Shown: in pieces, positions 1 to 7,694 of the stretch | Position numbering within the stretch: position 1 is the stretch's first letter | Layout: every line of letters begins with the position of its first letter | NCBI RefSeq assembly: GCF_000771405.1 | Contig: NZ_JDUI01000007.1 | Location: forward strand, 1 to 64,000 | Source: Bifidobacterium pullorum DSM 20433 | GTDB lineage: Bacteria > Actinomycetota > Actinomycetes > Actinomycetales > Bifidobacteriaceae | Length of the DNA: 64,000 nucleotides | Direction of reading: 5' to 3' | The notes under the pieces: generated by a model | What the model was told of the DNA's origin: nothing | Database searches by the model: none | The model's input: only the letters and a program-made list of their open reading frames with translations | Made by a program: the position numbers and the translations under genes

Positions 1-86
1 CGAAACCTCAACAAACAATTGAACAAAAACATTTCGGGCACCCACGGGCGTGGCGATGCACCGCACCCCCTCGTCGCGGTGGTATT

Positions 87-102
87 GTGTTTCGTGAAAC
101 AC
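87..102. promoter_or_regulatory. Perfect palindrome, likely operator
   Basis: GTGTTTCGTGAAACAC is a perfect 16-bp palindrome ending 13 bp before the start codon at 116 and touching the Shine-Dalgarno region. A -10-like TATTGT (83-88) overlaps it. The position suggests a repressor site on the promoter of the next gene. It resembles the ParB site parS but lacks the central AC/GT pair. Confidence 0.45.
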
Positions 103-115
103 AAAGGAGTCAACG

Positions 116-514
116 ATGTCCCATTCAGAAGTGACATTTCTAAAAGGCAAGACGAAGCAAACCATCCCACCGGCCAAGGTGAAACAGGCAGCGCTCCTCG
201 CCAAGGCGTATCTGGACGCCCAGTCCCCGCAGGACGGTACGCATCAGTCGATGGCCTCCTTGGCCTCCCGCCTCGATAACCCAGAGGTGCAGGCGGCATC
301 CGAAGCCTTCACCGATTTCCTCGAAGGGCTCCCCGCCGAGCACTTGCGGGACCTCGAAGTGCTGTACTACCAGCAGAACCCCTACACGAGCTTCGCGGAA
401 GGGTGGGATGAGCTGGCGGTTAGGTTCAAGACCGTCACCCATGACGAGCTGGTCCGCGACGTATCCGGACACGCCAGGCTGATTGCCGGGCTGCCCGCCC
501 GGCTCGACCAGTAG
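116..514 (+). CDS. Hypothetical protein, 132 aa
   Basis: I do not recognise this protein. It is soluble, mostly helical in appearance, with no signal peptide or membrane segment. A clear AAAGGAG lies 7 bases before the ATG, which fixes the start. The N-terminal third is Lys/Ala rich and the rest is acidic, with a Tyr-Tyr-Gln-Gln stretch near residue 85. A palindrome just upstream suggests its own regulation. It stands alone, with an IS3-family element beginning 115 bp after its stop, so it may be a leftover of an accessory region. It could be a small antitoxin-like or adaptor protein, but nothing in the sequence proves that. Confidence 0.7.
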   Translation: MSHSEVTFLKGKTKQTIPPAKVKQAALLAKAYLDAQSPQDGTHQSMASLASRLDNPEVQAASEAFTDFLEGLPAEHLRDLEVLYYQQNPYTSFAEGWDELAVRFKTVTHDELVRDVSGHARLIAGLPARLDQ

Positions 515-695
515 TTTTTCACCGCTGGCGGCCACCCGATGTCCCTCACCCTGCCGAAGCTGTCGAAGCCGGTCAATTCCTGCAAGGCATACCTCGGACC
601 AATCTCTTTGAGAACCCCTCGGTTTATTCTGAACCGCACCCCGATTGTTGGACTGAAGAAATTCAGATTCGATGATCGGAGGTGCGGTTTTTCGT

Positions 696-1256
696 ATGTG
701 TGAGGGTCGGAGAAGGCATTATGACGACGGGTTCCGGCGAGAGGCATTGAAGCTCATCAGAGCGGGTGTGGGCTGCAAGTCGTTGGCCCGCCGGCTTGCG
801 ATGCCGGTGTATACCGCGAAACAATGGGTCATGCTGTATAGATCCGGCGGGGAGGAGGCGGTCATGGGCTCGCGGGGCAATCGACGGTACGCTTGGGAGA
901 CGAAGGTCGCGGCCGCGCGCGACCACGTCGAGAACGGCCTGACCAAGACGGAGGTCATGGCCGAGCACGGCATCGCCAGCATCGCGACGCTGGAGCGCTG
1001 GTGCCGCGAGTACCGGGCCGGCGGCGCGGATGCGTTGAGGCCGAAGCCCAAGGGCAGGCCCAAAGGCTCGAGATCCAGACCGAAACCCGAGCCGACGCGC
1101 GAGCAGGAGCTCGCCGAGGAGATCGCCTATCCGAGGGCGAAGGTCGCGTACCTGGAAAAACTGCGGGCCCTGCGGGCGAACAAGTCACGAGACGCGAGAA
1201 AAGCGCCGTCGTCCGACTGCTCGCAGGGCAGGGACACCGGCTCGACCATTTGCTGA
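696..1256 (+). CDS. IS3-family transposase OrfA
   Basis: This is the DNA-binding OrfA of an IS150-type element. Two helix-turn-helix units are visible in the N-terminal two thirds (an LIRAGVGCKSLARRLAMP-type unit, then a second one near ENGLTKTEVMAEHGI), followed by a Pro/Lys/Arg-rich linker and a coiled-coil-like end (residues of the type YLEKLRALRANK). In this group OrfA is joined to OrfB by -1 frameshifting on an A-rich slippery site. The run GAGAAAAG at 1196-1203 is where the downstream frame takes over. The start at 696 is chosen because homology begins there, although an in-frame ATG at 672 exists. A functional product is unlikely because orfB is broken. Confidence 0.7.
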   Translation: MCEGRRRHYDDGFRREALKLIRAGVGCKSLARRLAMPVYTAKQWVMLYRSGGEEAVMGSRGNRRYAWETKVAAARDHVENGLTKTEVMAEHGIASIATLERWCREYRAGGADALRPKPKGRPKGSRSRPKPEPTREQELAEEIAYPRAKVAYLEKLRALRANKSRDARKAPSSDCSQGRDTGSTIC

Positions 1257-2060
1257 GGATAGCCGGGCTGGCCAGATCCACATACTTCCATCACCTGTCG
1301 CACCCGGGGCATGTGACGCGGGCCGACCTCGAACCGTTGGTCGGCGAGATCTGGGCGCGGACGGCGAACGGATGCGGCCACCGGCAGATCCACATGTGCC
1401 TGGTCCACGAGTTCGGCCAGAAGGTATCGGCCAAGACCGTGCTCAGGGTCATGCGCCGCATGGGGCTCAGATGCCCGATCCGCGCGGCCAACCCCTGGAG
1501 GAAATACAGCTCGTACAGGGGCGACACGGGCGGGAAGGTGCCGAACCTTCAAACGCGACTTCGAGGCGGACGGGCCGTTCGAGAAGCTCGGCACCGACGT
1601 CACCGAGTTCAAGGTCGCCGGCTCCAAGGCGTACCTCGCGCCCGTGTACGACATGGCCAGCAAGGAGATCACGGCCTGGGACGCCGGCCGGCACCCCGAC
1701 ATGAACCAGCAGAAGCGCCTGCTCGCCATGCTCGGGGACAAGCTGCCCGACGGCGCGAACCCGATCCTGCATTCCGACATGGGATGGCAGTACCAGCACC
1801 CGTGGTGGAGAAAGGAGCTCGAACGGCTGAACATCCGCCAGTCCATGAGCCGCAAGGGCAACTGCCTGGACAACGCCGCCACCGAACAGGTGTTCGGCCA
1901 CCTCAAGGACGAGTTCTACCGGGGACGCGAATTCGACTCGTACGAGCAGTTCAAGTCCGAGCTCGACGCCTATATCATCCACTGGAACACCAAACGACGC
2001 CAGATACGACTCGAGGGACACACCCCGGAGGAATACCGGAGCATGTCCCTCGCAGCCTAG
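1190..2060 (+). pseudogene. IS3-family transposase OrfB, frameshifted
   Basis: OrfB should carry the DDE integrase core. Here the N-terminal HTH_21 part (STYFHHLSHPG to KYSSYRGDTGGK) lies in one frame up to about 1546. The integrase core (KLGTDVTEF, then HSDMGWQYQH, then DNAATEQVFGHLK, giving the D, D and E residues) lies in the next frame to the stop at 2060. The shift falls near 1545-1552 and corresponds to one extra base or two missing bases. The break is between domains and is not a known programmed site, so the gene is most likely dead. A sequencing error cannot be excluded. Confidence 0.8.
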
Positions 2061-2129
2061 AACGGTATCCTAATAAACAACGTCCAACAAACGGGGCGCA
2101 GTTCACTATCGGTGCGTTAGGAGAACGAC

Positions 2130-4526
2130 ATGATTGACCTTTCCCGTTTCGCCGAGGTGCTCACCCTCTACAAGCAAGACTTCGTTGCCGTCACCTGGGG
2201 TAACGAGAAGTACAAGTGGGAGGCCGTGAAGCACTTCCAGGACAACTGGGACATCAATGCTGACGACTTCGCCGAGATGCTCGAAAGAGCGCTGGCCAAG
2301 ACCTACAACCTACTTGCCTCCATGAACAGCTACCCCAAGGGGATGATCGTCAACAGCGCCAAAGCCGCGCCCGAGGACGTGCGGGCTATGTTCATGGCCC
2401 TCTTCGACGAGAGCCGCGACTACTGGGAGCGCATCAACGAATTCAAGCAGCGGAGCAACGACCTGCTCGAGCAGACCGGGCAGAAGGGCCAGAGCTACCA
2501 GACCGAGAACGCCATAACCACCTACCTCTGGCTGCGCTACCCGGACCGCTACTACATCTATAAGTACGGCGAGGTGCGCAAGACGGCACAGGAGCTCGGC
2601 AGCGACTGCGTTATCAAACAGGGGCGGTACGCAGACAACGTTCGCAACCACCTGGCGCTATACGACGAGATCAACGCCGAGCTTCGCAAGGACGAGGAGC
2701 TTCGGGCTCTCCTCAGCGCAAGCCTCACCCCAGACTGCTATCCCGACCCGGAGATGCGCACGCTTACCATCGACTTCGGCTTCTACATCAGCCGATACCT
2801 GCACGACCACAATAAAGACGACGACAAGTGGTGGCCCGATAAGAGCGAGTACGACCCGGGCCTCACCGCCGACGACTGGGCGGTCCTGCTCGGAGACCCT
2901 GAGGTGTTCACCGAGAGCAGCCTGCAGATCATGCGGCGCCTGCTGGACTACGGTGGCGCCGCCACGTGCACGCAGCTCGCCGTGAAATACGGCGAGGCCA
3001 AGAACTTCTACAACAGCGGTTCCGTAGCCCTTGCCAAGCGCGTCGCCGAGAAGACCGGATGCGCAGTGATGGACCGCGACTCCGAGAACTCCCGATGGTG
3101 GCCCGTGCTCTACGTCGGCAGACATGCCGGCAAGGACGAGGACGGCTCATACGTATGGAAGCTGCGCGACGAGCTCGCCGAGGCCCTCGGCAAGGCGAAC
3201 CTCGACGGCGTGCGCCTCTACGCGTCTGCCGGCGGCGACGAGGACGAGCCCGGCTACTGGTGGCTCAACGCCAACCCGAAGATCTGGAGCTTCGCCGACA
3301 TAGCCGTCGGCGAGGTGCAGGACTACACCCTCTACAACGAGAACGGCAACAAGCGCCGAATCTTCCAGAACTTCCTGGACGCCAAGGCCGGCGACATGAT
3401 CATCGGCTACGAGTCATACCCCGTGAAGCAGGTCGTCGCCATCGCCAAGGTGAGCGCCGAGCAGGACGGAGAGAGGCTCTACTTCGAGAAGGTGGAGGGC
3501 CTGGCGACCCCCATAGACTACAAGACGCTGAGGGAGTGCCCCGAGCTCGAGCGGATGGAGTACTTCGTCAACCAGCAGGGCAGCCTCTTCAAGCTGACGC
3601 CCGGCGAGTACGACTTCATCCTCGACCTGGTGCGCGAGGAGAACCCGCTGCCCGACGAGAAGAAGGCCGACCGCTACGACAAGGCGGCGTTCCTCAAGGA
3701 CGTGTACATGGACGACGCCCGCTACGAGCAGCTGCGGGCGATCCTGATGCACAAGAAGAACGTGATCCTGCAGGGCGCGCCTGGCGTCGGCAAGACCTTC
3801 TGCGCGCGCAGGCTCGCCTGGTCGATCATGGAGGAGAAGGACGACAGCCGCATCGAGTTCGTGCAGTTCCACCAGAACTACTCCTACGAGGACTTCGTCA
3901 TGGGCTACCGGCCCGAGGGAGACACGTTCGAGCTCAAGTACGGCATCTTCTACCGATTCTGCCAGAAGGCCGCCAACCAGCCCGACAGGCCATTCTTCTT
4001 CATCATCGACGAGATCAACCGGGGCAACATGAGCAAGATCTTCGGCGAGCTGCTCATGCTCATCGAGGCCGACTACCGTGGCACCAAGGCGACCCTCGCG
4101 TACAACGGCCTGCAGTTCAGCGTGCCGGAGAACCTCTACATCATCGGCATGATGAACACCGCCGACAGGTCCCTCGCCATGATCGACTACGCCCTGAGGC
4201 GCCGGTTCAGCTTCTTCGACATGGAGCCCGGCTTCGACACCAAGGGATTCTCGGAGTACCGCGAGGGCCTGGGCAGCGAGACGATTGACGAACTGGTCGG
4301 CAAGGTGAAGGACCTCAACGCAGAGATCGCCCGCGACAAGTCGCTCGGCAGGGGCTTCTGCATAGGCCACAGCTACTTCTGCGGGAGGAAGGCCACCGAC
4401 GACGCCGACGAGTGGGGCAAGCAGGTCGTCGACTTCGACATCCTGCCTATGCTTCGCGAGTACTGGTTCGACGACGAGGCAAAGGTGACCCGCTGGGACA
4501 ACATACTGCACGGGGTGTTCCAGTAG
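2130..4526 (+). CDS. mcrB: McrB-type GTPase subunit of type IV restriction system, with EVE-like domain
   Basis: McrB subunits recognise modified DNA through their N-terminal part and form AAA+ GTPase rings that drive the McrC nuclease. In this 798-aa protein the AAA+ core is at the C-terminus: Walker A GAPGVGKT at residues 549-556, Walker B ending IDEINR around 625-631 (D627, E628), and the McrB signature MNTADRSLAMID from 675, followed by an LRRRFSF arginine motif. Residues about 375-460 (from WWLNANPKIW) resemble an EVE/PUA-type modified-base reader. The first 370 residues are not recognised and may hold another specificity domain. AGGAG precedes the ATG. mcrC overlaps the stop codon by one base. 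AUA and AGG codons are common here and rare in the surrounding core genes, pointing to transfer. Confidence 0.9.
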   Translation: MIDLSRFAEVLTLYKQDFVAVTWGNEKYKWEAVKHFQDNWDINADDFAEMLERALAKTYNLLASMNSYPKGMIVNSAKAAPEDVRAMFMALFDESRDYWERINEFKQRSNDLLEQTGQKGQSYQTENAITTYLWLRYPDRYYIYKYGEVRKTAQELGSDCVIKQGRYADNVRNHLALYDEINAELRKDEELRALLSASLTPDCYPDPEMRTLTIDFGFYISRYLHDHNKDDDKWWPDKSEYDPGLTADDWAVLLGDPEVFTESSLQIMRRLLDYGGAATCTQLAVKYGEAKNFYNSGSVALAKRVAEKTGCAVMDRDSENSRWWPVLYVGRHAGKDEDGSYVWKLRDELAEALGKANLDGVRLYASAGGDEDEPGYWWLNANPKIWSFADIAVGEVQDYTLYNENGNKRRIFQNFLDAKAGDMIIGYESYPVKQVVAIAKVSAEQDGERLYFEKVEGLATPIDYKTLRECPELERMEYFVNQQGSLFKLTPGEYDFILDLVREENPLPDEKKADRYDKAAFLKDVYMDDARYEQLRAILMHKKNVILQGAPGVGKTFCARRLAWSIMEEKDDSRIEFVQFHQNYSYEDFVMGYRPEGDTFELKYGIFYRFCQKAANQPDRPFFFIIDEINRGNMSKIFGELLMLIEADYRGTKATLAYNGLQFSVPENLYIIGMMNTADRSLAMIDYALRRRFSFFDMEPGFDTKGFSEYREGLGSETIDELVGKVKDLNAEIARDKSLGRGFCIGHSYFCGRKATDDADEWGKQVVDFDILPMLREYWFDDEAKVTRWDNILHGVFQ

Positions 4527-5596
4527 TGGCCACGAAGGACAAGAGCATCTTCATCAAGAACGTCTACTACATGCTCGCCTACGCGTTCCGGGCGTTGAAG
4601 ATGGGCGAGTACGATGACCTCGCCGGCGAGGACTTCGAGCACATGCACGACCTCTTCGCCGCCATACTCGCCAAGGGTATCGCTCGGCAGGTGAAGCAGG
4701 GCCTCTACCGGGAGTACCTGGGGCGCACGGAGGACCTAGCGACGGTGCGTGGGAAGATAGAGCTGCAGGGAACCCTGCTCAACCGGATAGCTCGGAGCCG
4801 GCGCATAACGTGCGAGTTCGACGAGCTCTCCGAGAACAACGTGCACAACCAGGTGCTCAAGACCACGTCGATGATCCTTCTGAGGCACGGCGAGGTGAGC
4901 GAGGAGCGTCGCGCGGACCTGCGCAAGGTGATGCTGTACTTCTCCGACGTTGATGAGATCGAGCCGGCCGAGATCCGCTGGGACGCCATACGCTTCCAGC
5001 GCAGCAACGTCTCGTACCGCTTCCTGCTGAGCATCTGCCAGCTCGTGCTCGAGGGCATGCTGATCACGACCGACGAGGGCGAGCGAAAACTTGCGAGATT
5101 CGTCGACGACCAGCTCATGAGCAGACTGTACGAGAAGTTCATCCTCGAGTACTACGCGGCCGAGTGCGACTGCGCTAGCGCGTCGTCTCCGCAGATCAAG
5201 TGGGCGCTCGACGACGGCCTCGGGACCATGCTGCCCGTCATGCAGAGCGACATCGTGCTGAGCCGCAGGAACAGGGTGCTCATCATCGACGCGAAATACT
5301 ACACGCACGCAACGCAGCAGTCATTCAACGTCGCCACGATCCACTCCGCGAACCTGTACCAGATCTTCACCTACGTGAAGAACAAGGAGGCGGAGCTCGC
5401 CGACCTGGAGCACGAGGTGAGCGGCATGCTGCTCTACGCCAAGACCGATGAGGAGATCCAGCCCGACGGCGTGTATCAGATGAGCGGCAACCAGATAAGC
5501 GTGAAGACGCTGGATCTGAACATGGAGTTCGAGGAGATACGCAAACAGCTCGATACGATTGCAGTGTCGCACTTTGTAAGGAGCGCCAATGGATGA
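4526..5596 (+). CDS. mcrC: McrC nuclease subunit of type IV restriction system
   Basis: McrC is the endonuclease partner of McrB and cuts DNA after GTP-driven translocation. The GTG start overlaps the mcrB stop (TAGTG), indicating translational coupling. The protein is 356 aa, a usual length. The PD-(D/E)xK-type active site is visible as D242 (MQSDIVL) followed by D255-A256-K257 (LIIDAKYY). The N-terminal half contains the conserved FDELSENNVHNQ segment of the McrC family. Like mcrB it is rich in ATA and AGG codons. A small zinc-ribbon gene begins 8 bp before its stop, so three genes form one unit. Confidence 0.92.
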   Translation: MATKDKSIFIKNVYYMLAYAFRALKMGEYDDLAGEDFEHMHDLFAAILAKGIARQVKQGLYREYLGRTEDLATVRGKIELQGTLLNRIARSRRITCEFDELSENNVHNQVLKTTSMILLRHGEVSEERRADLRKVMLYFSDVDEIEPAEIRWDAIRFQRSNVSYRFLLSICQLVLEGMLITTDEGERKLARFVDDQLMSRLYEKFILEYYAAECDCASASSPQIKWALDDGLGTMLPVMQSDIVLSRRNRVLIIDAKYYTHATQQSFNVATIHSANLYQIFTYVKNKEAELADLEHEVSGMLLYAKTDEEIQPDGVYQMSGNQISVKTLDLNMEFEEIRKQLDTIAVSHFVRSANG

Positions 5597-5822
5597 CGAC
5601 TTTAGCTTTACAATCGAAATACCCTGTGATGAGGATGGGTTCGTATTGATGCAATGCCCTCAATGTGGCGAATTCTTCAAGCTTAGACCTACCGATTATG
5701 AGTCTGACGACGTTCTCGAGGTGAGTTGTCCCGCATGCGGCATCGCATCCGAAAACTACCTTACAGAAGACGTCATTGAGCTGGCCATGGTTGTCGCAAA
5801 GAATAGAGTATTCGAGGCTTGA
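5589..5822 (+). CDS. Zinc-ribbon protein of the McrBC operon, 3' end cut by an IS
   Basis: This third gene of the restriction operon overlaps mcrC by 8 bp and has a strong TAAGGAG before its ATG. Two CxxC knuckles, C23/C26 (QCPQCG) and C47/C50 (SCPACG), form a zinc ribbon followed by a short helix. The last coding triplet before the IS is at 5817-5819. The TGA at 5820-5822 is the first three bases of the IS inverted repeat, so the 77-aa product is a truncation. The original C-terminus is unknown. It may have been a regulator or DNA-binding accessory of the McrBC complex; that is an inference from position only. Confidence 0.75.
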   Translation: MDDDFSFTIEIPCDEDGFVLMQCPQCGEFFKLRPTDYESDDVLEVSCPACGIASENYLTEDVIELAMVVAKNRVFEA

Positions 5823-5846
5823 ACTGGTCTGGTTTTTGTTCCGCCT

Positions 5847-6779
5847 TTATAGTAAGGCGGCTTGTGTCGCCTGGTTCGTATAGTACTCGGTTTCGACCTG
5901 CTCGGGTGTCCTGTAGCCCAGGCTGGCGTGGAGGCGTTTCGAGTTCCACCATGAGACCCATCGGAACGTCGCCAGCTCCAGGTCGCCCACGTCCCGGAAC
6001 GGCTTGCGCCGCCAGACCAGCTCGGTCTTGTACGCGCCGTCGGCGGACTCGGCCATGGCGTTGTCGTAGGAGTCGCCGACCGTGCCGGTCGAGGGCAGCA
6101 TCCCGTACTCGCGCACGCGCGTGGTGTACACCGTGCCGATGTACCGGGAGCCGTGGTCGCAGTGGTGGACGAGCCCCCGGGTGCCGCCGTGCCCCGCGGC
6201 CCAGGAGATCGCCTGCTCCAGCGCCTGCAGGGGCAGCTCCTCGGTGTTCATGCTGGTGGCGCACGCCCATCCCACGATGCGGCGGGCGAATACGTCGGTG
6301 ACGAACGCGGCGTAGCCGAACCGCCCGTCCGTCATGCGCACGTAGGCGATGTCGGCCACGTGCAGCCGGTTCGGCGCCATGGCCCGGAACCTGCGCTCCA
6401 CGAGGTCGGGCCCGCCGCCCGCGCCCTTCGCCGGCCCGGTGGTCGCCGGCGTCCTGCCGCGCCTGACGCCTTGCATGCCGAGCTCGCGCATGATGTTCAT
6501 CACCTGGGCGCGGCCGACCTCGGACGGATCCCACCCCTCGGCGAGCAGCCGGGCATGGACCTTCCCGTATCCGTACACGGCCATGAAGAAATCCGAATGG
6601 ATCCGGAGGATGTCCCGGGCCGGCGCCTCGTGGCGCGCCTTCATGCGGCCGGGCGGCCTGGTCTTGAACATGCGGTAGCCGCGCGGCGTGAGAAACCCGC
6701 AATCCGACGCCGCGCCCAGCACCCTGCAAATCGGCCCGACCCCGAAACAATCCCGATGCGCGTCGACGTACGCGGCCAT
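5847..6779 (-). CDS. IS3-family transposase OrfB (DDE integrase)
   Basis: OrfB supplies the catalytic core of the transposase. The ATG at 6779 overlaps the OrfA stop (TGATG), and the 310-aa product starts with the family sequence AAYVDAHRDCFGVGPICRVL. The catalytic acids are visible in HVADIAYVRM (D), HHCDHGSRY (D) and NAMAESADGAYKTEL (E), and the C-terminus ends with the RLHASLGYRTPEQ motif. The frame is complete. A fused OrfAB may also be made by frameshifting upstream of the ATG, since the OrfB frame stays open into orfA. Confidence 0.92.
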   Translation of the reverse strand: MAAYVDAHRDCFGVGPICRVLGAASDCGFLTPRGYRMFKTRPPGRMKARHEAPARDILRIHSDFFMAVYGYGKVHARLLAEGWDPSEVGRAQVMNIMRELGMQGVRRGRTPATTGPAKGAGGGPDLVERRFRAMAPNRLHVADIAYVRMTDGRFGYAAFVTDVFARRIVGWACATSMNTEELPLQALEQAISWAAGHGGTRGLVHHCDHGSRYIGTVYTTRVREYGMLPSTGTVGDSYDNAMAESADGAYKTELVWRRKPFRDVGDLELATFRWVSWWNSKRLHASLGYRTPEQVETEYYTNQATQAALL

Positions 6780-7099
6780 CAGGGCCGTGTCCGGTCGAGC
6801 CGCGCCGCGAAAAAAGCCGACGCCGTCGTCAAAATCTCGTTCGCCCGCCGCAGCTCCGCGTTCTCCGCCCGCAGACGCCTGAGCCCGGCCATCGCCTCCT
6901 GCGCGGACTGTTCCGACTGTTCCGCGGCCGACGCATCCGACTGGTTCCGCCAACGCCGCAGCGTCTCGGACGAGACGCCCGGATCCCCGGCCACCTCGGC
7001 GATCGCCTTCGTCTCCGACGAATACGAGGGACGGGACTCCGTCAACAGCCTGACGGCCTTCGCCTTGAACTCATCCGTGTATCTCGTGCCCTTGGACAT
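6779..7099 (-). CDS. IS3-family transposase OrfA
   Basis: This 106-aa DNA-binding subunit begins with a helix-turn-helix (KGTRYTDEFKAKAVRLL, then AIAEVAGDPGVSSETLRRW), followed by a leucine-zipper-like helix (LRRLRAENAELRRANEIL) that usually mediates OrfA-OrfA and OrfAB contacts. The ATG at 7099 is preferred over upstream codons because homology starts there and the upstream codons run into the inverted repeat. Stop and OrfB start overlap as TGATG. Everything expected of a working copy is present. Confidence 0.9.
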   Translation of the reverse strand: MSKGTRYTDEFKAKAVRLLTESRPSYSSETKAIAEVAGDPGVSSETLRRWRNQSDASAAEQSEQSAQEAMAGLRRLRAENAELRRANEILTTASAFFAARLDRTRP

Positions 7100-7157
7100 G
7101 ATTCCATCATCTCCCATCGAGTTAGGTGAAATGCGGAACAAAAACCAGGCCATATCA

Positions 7158-7362
7158 GCTCGGGCAGGTCAGCTCGGTGGAGCGCATCATCGCCCTGGCA
7201 GCCGAGCCCATCGGCGCGCTGGCGGGCGGACCGTTCGCGGACATGATCGGAGAGGACATCGCCCTGTACCTGTGCGCGGTGGGACTGGCCGCATCCACGG
7301 CCTGGGCGTTGGACGAACACGGGATCCTGTCCTTCCGTAAGCCGGACGAATGGCAGTGCTGA
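7158..7362 (+). pseudogene. MFS exporter, C-terminal remnant
   Basis: The frame from 7159 reads LGQVSSVERIIALAAEPIGA and then LAGGPFADMIG, which is the typical region of antibiotic-efflux MFS proteins near transmembrane segment 10, and ends with a short tail and TGA. There is no start codon and the first 300 or more residues are missing. The fragment begins directly at the IS boundary, but the zinc-ribbon gene on the other side of the IS would not join it in frame. The MFS gene was therefore already truncated before the IS arrived. Confidence 0.6.
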
Positions 7363-7485
7363 ATCCGCAGCCCCGTCCTTCCCACGCGACAGAACATGTC
7401 ATGATCGGCATGATCGCGGAATCATTCGCTCCAGGGAATCGGTGCGGACTATTGTCATGCGTTGGGAGCAATTTCGCGACCGCGT

Positions 7486-7514
7486 TTGACATTTCCAGGG
7501 AGACCTCGTAGATT
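7486..7514 (+). promoter_or_regulatory. Sigma-70-type promoter for the DMT transporter leader
   Basis: TTGACA at 7486-7491 and TAGATT at 7509-7514 are separated by exactly 17 bp. Transcription would start near 7521, giving a leader of about 175 nt before the ATG at 7695. Confidence 0.75.
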
Positions 7515-7532
7515 GGACCCGTCTAAAATCGT

Positions 7533-7596
7533 GTGGACTTTTCTGGGCGTAAGCCACCTTTTTGCCACGCAGCCGAGCGTCGGTCGCGTGGTTTTT
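7533..7596 (+). promoter_or_regulatory. Leader with two tandem terminator-like hairpins
   Basis: The first hairpin (7533-7557, GTGGaCTT against AAGCCAC) is followed by five T (7559-7563). The second (7565-7591, CCACGC against GCGTGG with an inner CCGA/TCGG stem) is followed by five T (7592-7596). Both lie between the promoter and the transporter gene, so most transcripts would stop unless read-through is allowed. This architecture fits attenuation or a riboswitch. No known riboswitch motif was recognised. The rest of 7363-7694 shows no gene. Confidence 0.6.
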
Positions 7597-7694
7597 GTAT
7601 TGGTCGGCAACATCCGACGAGATGACCTCTCTTCCGAAGACTCGGGACGTGTGAAGCTTGCCTTGCATGGGATGGGGCGAAGGAAGGAGAGAGT

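Larger units (their letters stand above)
630..2105 (+). mobile_element. IS3-family insertion sequence, IS150 type, inactive
   Basis: The element is bounded by imperfect 24-bp inverted repeats at 630-653 and 2082-2105. They begin TGAAC and end GTTCA and differ at three positions. Inside are orfA (696-1256) and a frameshifted orfB (about 1190-2060). The flanks, TTC on the left and CTA on the right, do not form a target duplication, so the copy may have recombined after insertion. Its right end is only 24 bp before the start codon of mcrB. Confidence 0.85.
5820..7157 (-). mobile_element. IS3-family insertion sequence, apparently intact
   Basis: The ends are 25-bp inverted repeats at 5820-5844 and 7133-7157, matching at 22 positions and starting TGA. 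The element is 1338 bp long and carries orfA and orfB on the minus strand. GCT at 5817-5819 and GCT at 7158-7160 form a 3-bp target duplication typical of the IS3 family. The intact frames and the duplication indicate a fairly recent insertion. It disrupts the zinc-ribbon gene of the McrBC operon. Confidence 0.93.

Noticed and set aside
87..102. A true ParB site (parS)
   Set aside because: The palindrome is two bases too short in the centre compared with known parS, and no par genes lie near.
624..2111. Target-site duplication for the first IS
   Set aside because: The bases directly outside the two ends (TTC and CTA) do not match in any 3- or 4-bp register.
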